Assembly: GCA_947034885.2 (NCBI GenBank)
Contig: OX344758.2
Location: 22,099,067 to 22,163,066 of the forward strand
Direction of reading: 5' to 3'
Origin: Thuidium tamariscinum
Taxonomy: Eukaryota > Streptophyta > Bryopsida > Hypnales > Thuidiaceae
DNA: 64,000 nucleotides
In this document: positions 37,677 to 49,949 of the stretch, in pieces
How positions within the stretch are numbered: the first letter of the stretch is position 1
How the letters are laid out: each line of letters opens with the position of its first letter
Notes under the pieces: model-generated
Database searches by the model: none
What the model saw: only the letters and a program-made list of their open reading frames with translations
Told to the model about the DNA's origin: nothing
Position numbers and translations under genes: made by a program

Positions 37677-39342
37677 CACTAGAAGAAAAACCTATCCACC
37701 ACAACCAACTGCAATGCAACTACGGTCCTCTATATTTGCACCAAATTTGACATCAACATTGTTGTAGTTGCAAAGTAGTCGCAAAATAGTTGCAAAATGA
37801 GGTTTAGGGTTATAGGAATGTAAAAAAAGAATAATTGTAAGGTATTCTACATCCAATATTCATCGCAGTTGTCAACTATTATCTATGCAATTACTATGCC
37901 ATTGTACAACTACCATGTGACTACTATGCAAATATTGTGCAATTAATGCATGATTACTATGCAAATTTTTTGCAATTAATGTATGATCACTATGCGACTC
38001 CGCAACTATTGTGCAACTACTGTATGGTTGTGTGACTAGTTGTCAACTACTAAGCAACTAGCATTCAATTAAAGGGTGATTGCAAGAAACACTTGTCCTT
38101 TTTTTTGTCCCCTTGACCTTTAGTAGGTAGTTTTTTGCTCATAACTTTTGCATCTTTTGTTAATTTGACTTGAAACTTTAAATGAAGGTGCCTACAAAAG
38201 TTTATCATTTTGTGTAATTTTAAAAATTTTAAAAAAATTAGTCTACTATTTTTAAACTGCCCCCAATTGGGTGTCCACTTTGGCCATTTTAGGGGGTTTT
38301 AATCCTATTTTTGACCCAAAAATGAAAATTTTGAGCTGAAAATTAGCATGCAAGGACCTCACCTAAAGTTACATAAGACCACAAAGAGATTTTTTGAAAA
38401 TACTATATTGTTCAACCTCCACATGCCGTCAAAGTGGCTGACTTTGCGCAAGTGTAGAGAATAAAATTTATTTTTTCCAAAGATGAAATTTGTTGGAAAA
38501 GAAAGAAGGTCTGAATTTCAAGAGACGTAATATTCTCATTGCTCTTCAAATTTTCCATATTTTTTTCAATTTAAAAAAAATTTATTCCAAAAGTCATAGG
38601 ACTCACAGGACTCATTGATTTTGAGACATTTTGAGACAAAACCGGTAAGTGTTTCTTGCAACGACCCTAGTGAGCAACTATAGTGCAACTAATTTTCAAC
38701 CACTATGTAAATAGAATTCAACCAAGAAGCCACTACAATACAACTAAGAAACAACTAGTATGTAACTAGGAAACAACTATGATTAAGTCTTATATCAATT
38801 ATTCCATGTCAATTGTTAAGAGTATTATTTGATTAAACATATAAGAATCATAAGTTATAGGGCATTATTATATGATGAATTTTGATTATGAAAATCTAAT
38901 ATTTATATATTTTGTATATTTATACAACTTGTAGATTTTTATAATTTCTAAATTTCTAAAGTCTTTAAAAATTCTAAAAAGCTAAAAATTCTAAAATTTT
39001 CTAAAGTAGTGAAATCTATCAATATCAATATTTGGATTACTAATCTAAAAAAAAGATAAATTGAAAATTCTAAAATTTGCAAATCATTGATATTAAAATT
39101 TACATATTTATAAACAAACTAGTTGCAAACAAGTTCGACATCAAGAATTATGTTAGAAGAATTCATCGACAAAATTCTACAAAGGTTGTCAACCTTGCTA
39201 CTATTCGCAACTACTTTGCAACTAATGCAACTTGTCTACTACAACTATAGTCTCCAGATTGTCACTTAGTTGCAAACATCCAATGCAACTACAAAACTAT
39301 TTGCAAATTGTAGTTGCAAGACCCCATTCTTTTCTTCTAGTG
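37677..39342. mobile_element. Non-autonomous CACTA transposon, 1,666 bp, TSD ACA
   Basis: Starts CACTAGAAGAAAA and ends with its exact reverse complement TTTTCTTCTAGTG; ACA flanks both sides (37674-37676 and 39343-39345). Both subterminal regions (about 37710-38070 and 38680-39320) are filled with short direct and inverted copies of a GCAACTA/TAGTTGC motif, the usual transposase-binding array of CACTA elements. The middle, 38072-38669, is a different, GC-neutral block bounded by its own inverted repeat. No transposase frame is present. Confidence 0.9.
38072..38669. mobile_element. Second TIR element or unit nested in the CACTA transposon (~600 bp)
   Basis: AGGGTGATTGCAAGAAACAC on the left is inverted on the right as GTGTTTCTTGCAACGACCCT: one gap or substitution separates otherwise matching ends of about 22 bp. 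The GCAACTA-type repeats stop at these borders and resume outside, which supports an insertion. No clear target duplication is seen. A similar start, GATTGCAAAAAACACC, occurs at about 63334. Confidence 0.55.
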
Positions 39343-39588
39343 ACAATAGACTATAATTATTGTCTATGTAGGAGGTCTATATCGATCATTAAGGCAAAAC
39401 CACCTATATCCGATCATTTAAGGTATTCTAAACATGATCTAATGTAGTGTAAGGCAAAGCAAATATTTTTAGAGGTGCAAGGATAGAAATGATGCAGATT
39501 GCAAAAACTTTGGTAATTCTACTACATGGATTGAAATTACTATGAATTTTGAAAGGCAAAAAGTGCGCTGGCCCCATTGCCAATCTAT

Positions 39589-39752
39589 CACTAGAAGCAA
39601 GTTAGAAGCCTTTAACATGACTTCAACACAATCTAGATGATGTTTTGTGTTGATTGTAATGCAAAATTTGCAAAATTTGCACTACAGTCAACACAAAATA
39701 TCATCTAGATTGTGTTGAAGTCACGTTAAAGGCTTCTAACTTGCTTCTAGTG
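39589..39752. mobile_element. CACTA-type foldback MITE, 164 bp, TSD TAT
   Basis: Begins CACTAGAAGCAAGTTAGAAG, ends with the inverse, and TAT flanks both sides (39586-39588, 39753-39755). The arms are inverted copies over about 70 bp (GCCTTTAACATGACTTC against its complement) around a short A/T-rich loop. It shares the nonamer CACTAGAAG with the 1.67-kb element that ends 247 bp to the left. Confidence 0.85.
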
Positions 39753-41067
39753 TATGAACACTTCTAGAGTTCCGATCATACAAAAAACTACTACCTCTGT
39801 CCTAAAATGATCTTCATGTTGGAAAAAATGTTTTGGATTAAGGCCAAAAATATTAGTTTAAAGACCCCTTTTGTACTATAAGTAGGATTTAGGGTTCTCC
39901 TTGCTTCCTCAAAATTTTGAGTTTCAAATCACTTTTTAAAGCATAGTTTAGGAATATTGAAAAGTGAAAAAAATTTAGCATTTTCAAGGACCACTGGTGG
40001 GCACTTAATTATTGAGTGTGAGGTCATCATTTTGTAGGCATTTAGTATAAACCTAAGACCATGTGTGGACGTCTATTTCACCTTCCAAAGCTTTATCTCC
40101 TTCAATCAATCAATATTCAAAGAGGTGCAAAAAATAAAAATGATTAATGTCAATTGACCCCTTTAGTCATTTAAATTGTCTTTTGATTGATGTTTTCATG
40201 GTTGGAGGGAGAACTATTACTTAAAGTTGTTTTTGTTGGTCCCCAATAAAAATCAAAAGTAAAATTTGACCAATTTATAAGTCATAAACTGCAATAAAAA
40301 GATCATTTTGGAACAAAAAATGAAGGCCAACAAGAAAATCATTTTGGGATGGAAGGAGTACTTTTTTATTCACTCCTTCCTCCTTTGTTGCACACTACTT
40401 TGAGACATGTGCCATGATTTTTTAGTCCTAACTTTGAAAAGGAGAAAAAAAAAAACACTCTAGCCTTGGTTGGAAATACCTCCATCAACAAGTTGGCTAT
40501 GGGGTGTTGGTTGGTTATGGGTGGTTCTACCGTACTAAAAATGTCCACAGTTTGTACATCATGTTCCAAACCCCTGTAGTTTTCCACAATAAGTCCCTTC
40601 AATTGTTTGGTCCCTTTAAAACTCCTATTTCATGTACAAAGAGGAGGCAAATTACCGGGGCAGTTCCGATTGCAAGCCTGGATTCCTTGGTCTTCAAGAG
40701 AAAAGAAGCCGTGTTACAACTGTACACGATTGCAAATGTCAGGACAGGTAGATACCGTAGCAAGATCTACCCAGGGTGTACATGCTGGAGTGGGGAGTAA
40801 TGACCTCTAGGTGATAGCGACCTTGGCCCTGTGTGAGTGTATGATTTGTGTGAGCTCTGGTGGCATTGCAATAATGGGGTTTGGTGGAGATGGAATTATA
40901 AAAGGTAGTTGGAAAGGGCCCCCCCCCCCGCCCCCCTCTAGGCCTCTACTCCAAATGAATGGGCCTCTTTCTTGTTCTTTTCTTTCTTCTTTGAAAGTGA
41001 TGTTGTCTATTCCAATGCACGGGGAGTATTGCTAGTCAAGGGAGAACCATTAGAAGAAGTCTGAGAG

Positions 41068-41145
41068 CATTACAGAGCCGTTTCGGGTCTGTTCCCGAAA
41101 TGGCTCCCAATGTCGTTGGTCGCTATCAGGCCGGCTTTAATAATA

Positions 41146-41178
<33 letters not shown>

Positions 41179-41336
41179 GGATCTTAAAATATAAAAATAA
41201 GTCAAAAAAATTGAAAATAAAATCAATTGTGTGGCAGGGTTGCGACCATGTAGGATTCGAGTTCACAGGGCAAAAAACTGCGTTCCCGCAATCCAAGAAC
41301 CCGTAGTTTCCTAATGTCCTCAAATTTCATCTAATG
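41068..41336 (-). mobile_element. CATTAGATG-family TIR element, copy 1, with (TAAA)n
   Basis: On the minus strand it begins CATTAGATGAAATTTGAGG and ends with CTCTGTAATG. Body motifs GCGGGAACGCAG and GATAGCGACCAACGACATT match the copy at 48169. The minus-strand middle is a (TTTA)n tract (plus strand 41144-41175), a likely length-variable microsatellite. Confidence 0.6.
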
Positions 41337-43589
41337 CAACTAGCACCCCACAACTGATGTGTTGATGGATGTATCTCTAACCAAGGTTAGAATGTTTTTT
41401 TTTCTCCTTTCCAAAGTTGGGACTAAAAATTCATGGCACATCTGCAGCCCCTGAAGGTCGTATGTTTAAAAAAAATTTAAAGAAAAAGAAAAAGAAAAGT
41501 TCATAGCACATGTTCCAAAGTAGTGTGCAACAAAGTAGGAATGAGTGAGTAAAAAAGTAGTTAATTGTGTGATTGGAATTAGAAGAGTCCATAGATTGGC
41601 AATGGATCCAGTATACTTTTAGTCTTTCAAAATTTATAATAATTTCAATTCATGCAATAGAATTACCAAAGTTTTTGGAATCTCCATCATTTCTATCCTT
41701 GCACCTCTAAAAATTTGCTTTGCCTTACATTAACCAGATCATGTCTATAATACCTTAAATGATTGGTTCCAAGTAGTTCTACCTTAGTCCATTGTTAGTT
41801 GGTGGAATTTTGAAAAAATGAACGGTAACAATTTGATTGTGCTGAGGAAAAAATTGGTGAAAAAAATCTAGAAACTTCTATGTGGAGTAAAAAATAGCAA
41901 AAACAACAATTAGACTTGGTACTTCAAAAAACAATTTAGTATGGGATTTGGAGGAAAATAGTTGGTAAAATTCAAATGATGATTGTGAATATTAATCTAT
42001 TTTGTCATATACCTTAACATATAATTTGGAATTTTTGCATATTTTTCTATATCTTTGTAGAAATATGTTATTTACCTCAATGTCGTCAAATTAGTTGTAA
42101 GATTTTTCTATTTTAAAATTATTAAAAGTTTATTTGGAAAGAATGAGAAATTAATTGGACAATACATCAACTTGAAGCTCTTTCTTCATGATATAGAATA
42201 TGGATTTATCAAGTAGAACACATTTACTTTTACTAAAATCTATTGAACTTAATATTAAACTTCATGGGGGTGCTCTAAGTACCCTTCCCTTATAATCTCT
42301 TTTATCAATTTTACACCAAAAATTAGAAAAAAGTACAACTTTAAAATAATGAATTATGCATGTAGTATATTAAAAAAAACAATATTATGAGATAAGATAG
42401 ACTTATCTTGTACCTAAATAACAACATTCAATATGTCTCCTAAGTGTTCTAAAGTACCATCACTTGCCTTTAGAAACAAATAATGATTAGTGATGATATT
42501 CATCCAAATTTGGATTGATGGATTGTGCAATGACTTTCCAATTTCATATCATTAAAATTTTCTATCGTATTTTTGTATTCTTTAGAATTTATCCATAGAT
42601 ATAAATTTCATTGTAGAATTAATCAATTATTGGTCAATAGCATGAATAAATTTTCTTGCAAAAAACAATCATAAACTTTGAGAGGTGTGTAAAAAATGTG
42701 TGCAACCAAAAAAGAATTTAAATATCTAAATCAATAATGTTGCACATTCATAATTCTAAAATCCAATTATAAATTGAATATATTTACATTGGCTCTAAAA
42801 ACCAACTAAATTAACTTTGACCCACAAAATATCAACCACTATACTTGTCTAGACTCAAATTAGCATCCAACGGAGTCATTAACCAACAGTTAATGTCCTT
42901 AAAATGTTTTAAAGCATTATGGGAGATTGGAGGGTAAGGGAGGGCCGCTCCCTTGCATGTTCCTTCTGTTATCTTAAAATATTAAATCGGCCCGAAATGG
43001 CTGAATTTTTGAATTTTGTTTTTAAAATTTGAGTTCCAGAATTGTGGAAACGTGCCACATCAATAGTTTGATGTAGTCAACACATTGCCACGTCAAAAAA
43101 TAGTGATCATTTTACTTTTTACTTTTTTAAAAACAAAATTAAATTTTATCCAAAGGTAAGATCCATTAGCAATTGAAATGTGCATTAATGGACAAAATAC
43201 TATGACTTATAGTATTTTAAATCTATAGCACAATAATCTAAAATTGCATAGGCTTATTAGGAGAAGTTATAGTAGCACTAAGTGTATAGGCTTGCTTTTC
43301 TAAGCCTACAATCTCAAAGAAGGTGCTAGCAATATATAGTTTGTTTTATTTATGTAACCTTCGAATTATATTTTCTTAAAATTTACATAGAATCTATAAA
43401 TCATATAAAAATATGCTTTGGTGATATTCAAAGAATTTATCATGAATGATTTTATTTTAAGGGCATTACTTATTAGGTGCCATAAAATACATGTGTTTAC
43501 AAGATTTATACATATGTGACTTTTCCAAGACTACAATGACTTTCTTTAAGGACCCTAAAGGACCCTAAAGGACCCCTAAAAAATCATAC

Positions 43590-43950
43590 CTACCTATAAA
43601 TTTAAACTCATAACTTTCATCTCATTAATCATAATGAAATTATTCAAAGCTTCCCATGTATATATAAATCTAAAGAATCTATTTCAAATTTTTATTTAAA
43701 AATAAATAAAAATTTGAAGAAGTTTTTTGGGCTATTCGGGCTATCCAGCGAGTAATGAAAACCACATGTCATGCAATAACTTTTTATCCATGTAGTCAAA
43801 AGTTATGAAAATTGTTGGACCTAAAATCTACTCCTTAGACACACACTGTGTGAAAATTTCAAAGAAAAAAATCCAACTCCATCTATAGTGGGTTGCCCCA
43901 AATTGCTATGTATGTTATCGAAAAATGCAGCTTGGTCCTTTAGGGATTAA
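43590..43950 (+). mobile_element. TTAA element G (type 1, 5'-truncated)
   Basis: Only the right third is present: ACTCATAACTTTCATCTC, AATGAAATTATTCAAAGC, AAAGTTATGAAAATTGTTGG and the end CCTTTAGGGATTAA. The left border is a run of three GGACCCTAAA-like repeats at about 43550-43580. It ends six bases before element F begins. Confidence 0.65.
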
Positions 43951-43956
43951 GTAAAT

Positions 43957-44883
43957 TACCCCCCTAAAGGACCAAGGCCATTTTTCTCTCAAAAACCTCT
44001 CAAAAATGTCATTTCAGTTGCATTCATTCAAGAAAAAAAACACTTTTTTTTAATAATCTAACCATAGGATCTTGTATTTAACTTTACTAAGATTATGTGG
44101 TAAAAATTTCATGAAGTTTGACCGAACGGATTGGAAGATATGAGCATTCAAAGTTGGAAATATAAGTTTTTTTGAACCGTGGTTTGCAATTTTAGATGAC
44201 TCTGACCACCATTTGTAAAAAATATTTGCACTATAGAACTTGAGTTCTTAAATTTTTGTGTTAAGAAAATTAGTTGAGAGTCTAGGGAAAAAAATTCACA
44301 CAAAAAACACTTGATTTTCATTCTTTAAAAAATTGTTTAGTAGATGTAGGTCCAAGATTGAAAGAAAAACTAAATGGTTAATAACTCTAAGATGGGATTA
44401 AAATACAATAATCCCAAAGGTGAGATTTTTCTAGAAAATAAACATAACCTTTTTCAACAATTTTTTTGAAAAATTGTGAAAATTGCATTTAGAAATGAAT
44501 CCTATAAGTTATTTTTTCAAGAAGATGTCTAGATTGCCCAAAAAACAAGTTTGTCTATAACTTTCTTATTATAAGTCCAAATAGAATATATCAAAGCTTC
44601 ACATGTAGGCAAAAATATATTATTTCAGAAGAAAAAAAATTAAAAAATTAAATTTTGACTTTTTGCAAAAAAAATTCTGCCCGCCGAATGAAAATTTGGG
44701 CTTTTTGTGGTATAACTTTTGCTCCTGGTCACCAATTGAAATAAAAATTGCATTCCCATGAAGCTAATCAATTTTTCTATCTTGTGAAAAAGCTTCAAAA
44801 GGTTTCACCAAAAATTGAAGTCATAGAAACCTTCCCCAAATCCATTTTGTCCCCCAAGGGAACAATATTCCTTTAGGGGTTAA
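43957..44883 (+). mobile_element. TTAA element F (~927 bp, type 2, non-coding)
   Basis: Right end CCTTTAGGGGTTAA is intact. The left end reads TTACCCCCCTAAAGGACC, so its TTAA and C-run are altered. The interior matches type 2 (AAAAACCTCTCAAAAATG, GAAGTTTGACCGAACGG, TCTGCCCGCCGAATG). Confidence 0.75.
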
Positions 44884-44889
44884 ACAATC

Positions 44890-47450
44890 ATCTAGTGGGA
44901 TGGTTGATTACTTTAAACCATTCCAAATCTAAGTTTGGTGTGATTTGGTAAAAATATCTCTTCTAAGACAATGTGGAATTCAATCAATATAGAGGGAATT
45001 TTGTCACATCAAAGACCGAGCAACAATTTGTTTTCAAATTTGCTTAGCATATTTGAGTTATTCGTAAAGTACCCTTAACCGGGGTTTAAACCCATGAGTT
45101 TTGTGAAAAAGCCGGTTGAGTTAAAAAAGTTGAAATAAAAGTGGATATGAAACTTATTTTTCCATCAAAATGGTGCCTGAAAAAGTTTAGTCCCCACTTT
45201 TGAAGTTGTGTGATATAAGTATCTTGCAAAAAAGTTTGATGCTTTCAACTATAGTTGCCTTCTCAACTTCAAAAAAAGTCATGCCCAAAGTAGGGGGGAC
45301 CTTACAAATAACTCAATTGACATAGATACTTGATTTCTAAGTTTTTGTAAATAGATTTTATTATTTATGTGTAGTTAACAAAACATATGGAAAATTCAAC
45401 ATTCTAGTCTACAACCACATGACATTGTATGTATGTATTTGTATCTATATATTAATCAAACATTGCATCTCTCTGTGTGTGTATATCCATATCTAATTCA
45501 ACTAGACACTACAAAGTTCATGGATATTTTAATTTGAATATTTTATACCCCTTAGCTAGTCCATTACTTGAAGTGTTTTTGCTAGTGATTTTTAGAACAT
45601 AGTTGCCTTTATTATTTCTAGAAGTTCTACACAATCATTGTCAATAATTTTGATTTGGTAGTTATCTTTAAATCTTTGTCTCTTTGAAGGAGAGGAGCAC
45701 ATTTTAGTAGAAATTGTCAAAAACCACTACTTTTTAGGTTTATAAGAAAACAAATGAAAATGCCAATTGTAGGCTTAGAAAATGAAGCATCTTCAACATG
45801 TATGGTAAGAAAATATACACAAAAGTATCTAGAGTGGGGAAAAGGTCAAAAAGATCTAATTGAACACTATATTCTAACAAAGACACTTTCCAACATTGGT
45901 TTGTATACAAACTTTGAAGGTTAGGTTACTATGTCAAGGCAAAGGCAAAAAATGCTTTGTGCACTCGTATGAATATTATCCTAGAGCAAATCACAGAGGA
46001 AGTTGAAGAATATATAAAGCATGGTAATCCATTTGCAAATAATAGAATCATTTTAACCCTCAAAAATTTGATTGAAGGTTGCAACACTTTGTAAGATGAA
46101 GAAACAATTGATAATTACTTTTTTTAGTACCATTATGTTAAAATTTAAGTTTGGACAATACTTCCCTTCGCTTATTGGATTCTACTGATGTGTCAGTCCC
46201 TTTATAGTTATAATAGTTGTATTTGGAAATCCAATCTTACAAATTCATTGGATAAAACATATTGTCATTTTTTGTTGTAAAAATTATGAGCAGGATTAAT
46301 AGTCAAGGTAGGAGGATTATAATACTTCTTTGCATATGAACATGCAAGAGTATAAAGAAGTCATTCTTATGTTTTCAAGCCTAAATGATATTCTAAACCA
46401 AATTATACTTAGCTACACATCTTAGATTTTTCACTACATGAGAAACTACCATTTGGCATTACTTCCTTATAATCATGTGGAATGGAGTTCTCCACAAACT
46501 TTAAAGGCTTCATAAATAAGGTCCTTGTGGCATTTTCTTTACCTAGGCATAATATTCTTATGATAGTGGTGTGTAATTACCCTATGCCAAACCTATAATC
46601 ACAGTTCCAAACAAAATCCATCACCAATTTTACTTTGTTTTCTAATTGATCCTTTTGGATCCACAAAGTGGTTGCGTGGTCTTTAGAGAATTAAAGAATA
46701 TAAAGATTTTTTTTACAATATTAGAAGAAAATATCCATCATTGAATTTCTTCAAAATTTAAGCTTTAGTTTAGAATAATTCAATACTATTAAAAAGGAAA
46801 AAAGGAAAAAAATAATAATAATCAAACACCTATTGCTGTATGGAAATTAAAATCTAATATAAAATAATTAGTGTGTTGTACTAATTTAATTAATTTGGAT
46901 ACAAAGGGTACAAAGATAGATGTCATTTACAAATTAATTTCAATAATAAATTTGTTTTTGTGGAGGTTGATACAATAATATTCTAGCTTGTACTCCTTCA
47001 ATATAGTGTGACTTTGATAAATTGTGGTCTTGGAGCATCTTGACTAGAGAACAAGGAAATGAATATAGGGAAGGCATTTTGGTTTGTAACTACTACTTGT
47101 TGAGCCCTACATGTTATCTAGCCTTTATCAATTGATGATACAAAAGTCCCATGTGCAAGAACAAAAACCAAGAGCCGAGGCCAAAGCATAATAATCAAAG
47201 TCAAGTGAGTGACATAGCTACCCACTTGCCCATTGTTCACATTGGATTTTTCAAGAACAAATTATTTTGTCTTTATACCAAGGATTGGGGTTCTAAAATT
47301 GTGGGGCCATGTAACTTATAATGTAGCAAGTAAAATTTGGAAAGTTTGGTCCATAGAAGATCTAATGTATCAAATTGATGCTAAATTTGGTTGTTGCACA
47401 CCTCTTACTAGACCATTATTTTGTGCCCAAATAGATATGCTCTCTTACAC
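44890..47450. other. AT-rich intergenic DNA, nothing recognised
   Basis: No gene, RNA or clean terminal-repeat element. Parts of 45690-46100 read like heavily decayed coding DNA, but no frame or family can be supported. Confidence 0.45.
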
Positions 47451-47452
47451 TA

Positions 47453-47675
47453 AAGTAGGAGGTTCTAGAAGTACTTAGGCTCTAAAATTGTTTACCTCTT
47501 CAAATGTATACTATTCATATATGTTTTTTCTTTCCTATTTCAACAATGTATAAATAGTGTAAATTGGAAATTATAGAACCCTTTGCCATTTCAACTTTAA
47601 AAATGCATCATCTATTCAACAATTCCATGTAGGTCCAAAAAATAAGAAAAGACTAGGATTAAAGTAGAACCACCT
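47453..47675 (+). mobile_element. R2-family repeat with inverted ends (~223 bp)
   Basis: AAGTAGGAGGTTCTAGAAG on the left and AAAGTAGAACCACCTAT on the right show the R2 ends are inverted (TAGGAGGTTCTA against TAGAACCACCTA). The interior has the GTGTAAATTGGAAATTATAG and CATTTCAACTTTAAAAATG blocks. Confidence 0.55.
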
Positions 47676-47758
47676 ATTTTCAACCAAGGACCCATACCCA
47701 ACATGTAGAATGTGGCTATTTCCAACCAAGGCTAGAAGAGATATCTATGAATGTATTT

Positions 47759-47775
47759 CCCCCCCCCCCCCCCCC
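47759..47775 (+). repeat. Poly-C run (17 bases)
   Basis: Uninterrupted C tract. Its length may be unreliable in assembly. Confidence 0.9.
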
Positions 47776-48168
47776 TCATTTTTAAGGTTGGGACTAGGAA
47801 GGTCATGACACATGTTCCACAATATCAAAAAGTGTGCTAGAAGTATTGATTGGGAAAGTAGTCTCTTGAATGATTGGAATTAAAAGAGTCTTAATATAAG
47901 CTATCAATTCAAAGCACTTTTTGACTTTCAAAAATTATAGTAATTTTAGTTTTGGGAATAAACTTAGGAAAATTTGCAAGTCCCATATTTCCTATCTCTC
48001 TACATCAAAAAATTTGCATAGCCTCATACTCCTCATGATCTCTTCTAAAATTGCTTAATCCTTGAAGGACAAACTAGTGGCCATAGAAATCATGCATTTT
48101 GATATCACGTGACATCATCTACTTTGAATAAGCCAAATACATTCATTGGAAGTCAAAGTCATATAGAA

Positions 48169-48458
48169 CATTAGATGAAATTTGGGCCTCTAGAAGATTG
48201 TGGATTCCCAAACTACTGTAGGAATGCGTTTCACTATTGTGGGAACACAGAAAATTGCGGAATCTGACGTGGTCGAGATTGTGCCACATCATCAGTTTTC
48301 TTCAAAAAAATTGACTTTTTTTCACATTTTAGGACCCAAATTTTTTTTAATTAAATTTTTTTTGGTAATTGCTGGCCTAATAGCGGCCAACAATTTGGAG
48401 AACTATTTCAGGAACAAATCCAAAACGGCCCTCTTGAGGCCTCAAATCTCATCTAATG
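48169..48458 (+). mobile_element. CATTAGATG-family TIR element, copy 2 (290 bp)
   Basis: Begins CATTAGATGAAATTTGGGCC and ends GGCCTCAAATCTCATCTAATG, minus one base, as its inverse. Interior: GAATGCGTTTCACTATTG, GGGAACACAGAAAATTGCGG, GTGCCACATCATCAG. The same blocks occur at 41068 (reverse) and 58277. Confidence 0.7.
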
Positions 48459-48537
48459 AATCTCTTTTTTCCACCTCTACTATCAAAGATGAATAGTTGC
48501 TCTCTATCCTGCAAGAAAAGATTCTTTAGGGGGTGTC

Positions 48538-48897
48538 ACAATACTTCCGAAGTCCTCAGAATTCCATGAGAAAGAGTACGTGGTGCACTGGGAGCGAAAG
48601 GCGGACATGAAATTCTAAGAGAGAATGGAGTGCCATTTCTTCTCCTCCGCGGGTGAAGAAATGGCGTTTTTGAAAAATTTCTCATGGAATTTCTTGAAGC
48701 CCTCAACTTGACACAGTATCAGAGCTCCCAACCCAACTGTGCGAGCGAGAAATTCTTGCGGAATCATTACGAACATCAGAAAGGGGTGTCACGGCTCCTC
48801 CATTCTACGGCAGTTTTCATTGGCTCCCGAAAAATCTCACCAACTTGGGTTTCCCTGAGAAATTGAGTTTCTCTGAGGAGCCGTGACACCCCCTTTT
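48538..48897. mobile_element. GGGGGTGTCAC-ended element with a nested or duplicated end
   Basis: AGGGGGTGTCAC at 48538 and GTGACACCCCCT ending at 48894 form the outer inverted pair. A second same-orientation end, AAAGGGGTGTCACGGCTC, starts at 48780 and pairs better (about 18 bp, through GGCTCCTC) with the same right end. Either a 118-bp element (48780-48897) sits inside a larger one, or an end was duplicated. The segment is GC-richer than its flanks and ends 20 bases before the next element. Superfamily unknown. Confidence 0.5.
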
Positions 48898-48916
48898 GTC
48901 ATCCATTGGAGACTAA

Positions 48917-49272
48917 GAGCATCACCACCCGCCTGGCAAAATGCGGGTGGTTGAGGCTGGCATAATGGGGGGGCCATCGGCTATGCCATCCGAGATGCAA
49001 GGGCCGCCCCACCCGCAGCTTCTTAACAGGCCACCAAAATCTCTCAAAACGGTGAAAAACCTTGCCCCTCAAGTTCCGGCAAAGTATTCTCCTCTTGTCG
49101 CTTCCTGCTTTCCCAGCTGCGGACTGGCCTGCAAACTCACCTTGTTTTGCCAACCGGAGTGCGTCCGTAGCCTCCTCCTGTTAACATGCCATCCGTTTTG
49201 CCAGATGGGTGGGACCGTTTTGCAGGCGCCTTTTAAGAGGTCATCCAATTTCCCAGGCGGGTGGTGATGCTC
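48917..49272. mobile_element. Tourist/PIF-Harbinger-like MITE, 356 bp, TSD TAA
   Basis: Inverted ends GAGCATCACCACCCGCCTGG and CCAGGCGGGTGGTGATGCTC are exact over 20 bp, and TAA flanks both sides (48914-48916, 49273-49275), the size and composition of PIF/Harbinger duplications. The interior is GC-rich compared with neighbours (GCCGCCCCACCCGCAGC). The plus-strand frame inside (48941-49267) is a by-product of this composition. Confidence 0.8.
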
Positions 49273-49301
49273 TAATTGTATGAAGGGTTAGGTGATCTGA
49301 T

Positions 49302-49440
49302 GTAGGTGGTTCTACCTTAAACACCAAATCCATTGGTCTTTCACGGAAAATTTCCTGAAATCTATTTCAAGAAGTTTCACCTACCCAAATGGAGGTTTCA
49401 GCTCTTACCTTAGATGGGCGCTTTGTGGACCTCCCGGTGT
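49302..49440 (+). mobile_element. R2-family repeat fragment
   Basis: TGTAGGTGGTTCTACC, GTCTTTCACGGAAAATTTCC, AGTTTCACCTACCC and TTTGTGGACCTCCCGG match the right part of the R2 copy at 19363. The central block is absent. Confidence 0.45.
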
Positions 49441-49949
49441 TCCAGTTGGAACCAGCAGCCCAGTGAGCCCACACTTTCCCTGTTCCTCATAACCCACATT
49501 CCGGCCACAGTGACGTAGCATCAACCAGGTGCGCCAGAATCTCAAATCAACTAAACTTAGCAAGTCAAACCAGACACCACACCCAGATTCTATTTTTCTT
49601 ACAAGGAAATTATAAGGAAATTATAAGGAAATATAAGTACCAATTCTGTAATTTATGGAAAATCGGAAAGAATATTGTATTAAATCGGGGTCAGTTTGTA
49701 CGTCAAAACTGAAGTATTTTCTCTGTTTTTAGTCATTGGGTTCTCCCCATCTGTTCAAGAAAACTCAAAAAACCCAAAAAACCCAAAACCCAAAATTGAA
49801 GTACGCTGTATTCTCTCACGAATTAGTGTGGATCCAAAGTCCCTTCTTCAGTAGATCTATACGACATCTTCAGTGAGCCACTTTGAAAAAAGAACTACAA
49901 AAGCTTTGAGGAAAAAGGGGTATTGCGGAACGATGAACTAACACGGTAG

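Noticed and set aside
40504..41035. Possible gene at 40504-41035
   Set aside because: The short overlapping frames have no family resemblance, a C-run interrupts the region, and no exon pattern can be built. A decayed captured fragment is possible but unsupported.
48941..49267. Proline-rich 108-codon frame
   Set aside because: It lies wholly inside the Tourist-like MITE and is explained by that element's GC-rich composition.
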